34,328 nt of DNA from an uncultured bacterium. GTDB taxonomy: Bacteria > Bacillota > Clostridia > Oscillospirales > Oscillospiraceae. Under the pieces are notes generated by a model. The model searched no databases, was not told where the DNA came from, and worked only from the letters and a program-made list of their open reading frames with translations. Shown here piece by piece: positions 34,109-34,328 of this stretch; the first letter of the stretch is position 1; each line of letters starts with the position of its first letter. Location of the stretch: assembly GCA_947176765.1 (NCBI GenBank), contig CAMWRX010000023.1, positions 1 through 34,328 on the forward strand. Direction: 5' to 3'. The translations under genes were made by a program, and so were the position numbers.

Positions 34109-34328
34109 CGCTATATTCATGAACGCTCTTGCCGGGGAGCTGCGGGACAAGCTCATCGGCGGCAAGGTGGATAAGCTCTATCAGCCCGCACGGGACGAGG
34201 CGGTGCTCCATATGCGGGCGGGGCGGGATAACGTGCGCCTGCTGCTGTCCGCCAGCCCCGCCCACCCCAGGGCGCGTATACCCATCTGGCGCTGCCGCCG
34301 AATAGCGAGGTGGTGATCTCGGTGGGAG
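34098..34328 (+). CDS. rqcH: RqcH/NFACT-family ribosome quality control protein, N-terminal part
   Basis: The start MPFDAIFMNALAGELRDKL, then KVDKLYQP and a VRLLLSASPAHPRA segment is typical of the NFACT-N domain of RqcH (Rqc2 homologue), which binds stalled 50S subunits and directs alanine tailing. The frame should run for about 580 codons but meets a stop at 34314-34316. Near 34,272 the sequence stops matching the family in any frame. The window ends here, so this may be a frameshift, a real break, or poor sequence at a contig end. Confidence 0.8.

Overview
The window looks like a gut Clostridia chromosome (Oscillospiraceae-like; GC-rich, a Firmicute that sporulates, since it carries spoIIP, mrnC, rqcH and yerC) with an integrated conjugative element. 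It opens inside a transfer gene and closes inside rqcH, so both ends are cut. Naming a genus would be a guess.

Region 1 (1 to about 19,761) is the right-hand part of an integrative and conjugative element. The transfer genes run left to right: a VirD4 coupling protein (cut), a Maff2-type small membrane protein, a TrbL/VirB6-like channel protein, PrgI, VirB4 and an NlpC/P60 wall hydrolase. This order is typical of Clostridia ICEs. It is interrupted by cargo: an MT-A70 adenine methyltransferase, a cytosine-5 methyltransferase, two AT-rich membrane-protein genes on the opposite strand, and a reverse-strand island (10.15 to 16.0 kb). The island holds an ECF sigma factor, a DUF4367 anti-sigma-like protein, a DUF6147 secreted protein, a second secreted protein and a 559-residue protein with a duplicated domain. 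The control and integration end follows: a sigma-like protein, a small Orf8-like protein, a strongly structured apparently non-coding stretch (17,193 to 17,620), a 64-residue protein and a large serine recombinase. The element ends in the 3' portion of a tRNA-Ala(GGC) gene, the likely attachment site. Seven copies of a short palindrome (TCTCA-NNN-TGAGA core) lie between genes across the element; I saw none in the flanking chromosome.

Region 2 (19.8 to 34.3 kb) is ordinary chromosome: a GtrB-like glycosyltransferase, a formate/nitrite-type transporter, tRNA-Leu(CAG), purA, a yerC-methyltransferase-hslO run, spoIIP, an AbrB-like regulator with an ABC exporter, a bactofilin, a GNAT acetyltransferase, gdhA, a malic enzyme, a membrane protein with a DnaJ-type zinc finger, mrnC and the start of rqcH.

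The strongest leads for something undescribed are: (a) the dispersed palindrome family, which sits at cargo borders and in places acts as a terminator; (b) the structured RNA candidate upstream of the recombinase; (c) a 142-codon frame fully overlapping the cytosine methyltransferase gene that resembles a stand-alone mobile-element protein family; and (d) an A8 tract that puts a secreted or membrane cargo protein out of frame with its own start signal. All functional calls come from reading the sequence and recalling protein families; no search was run.
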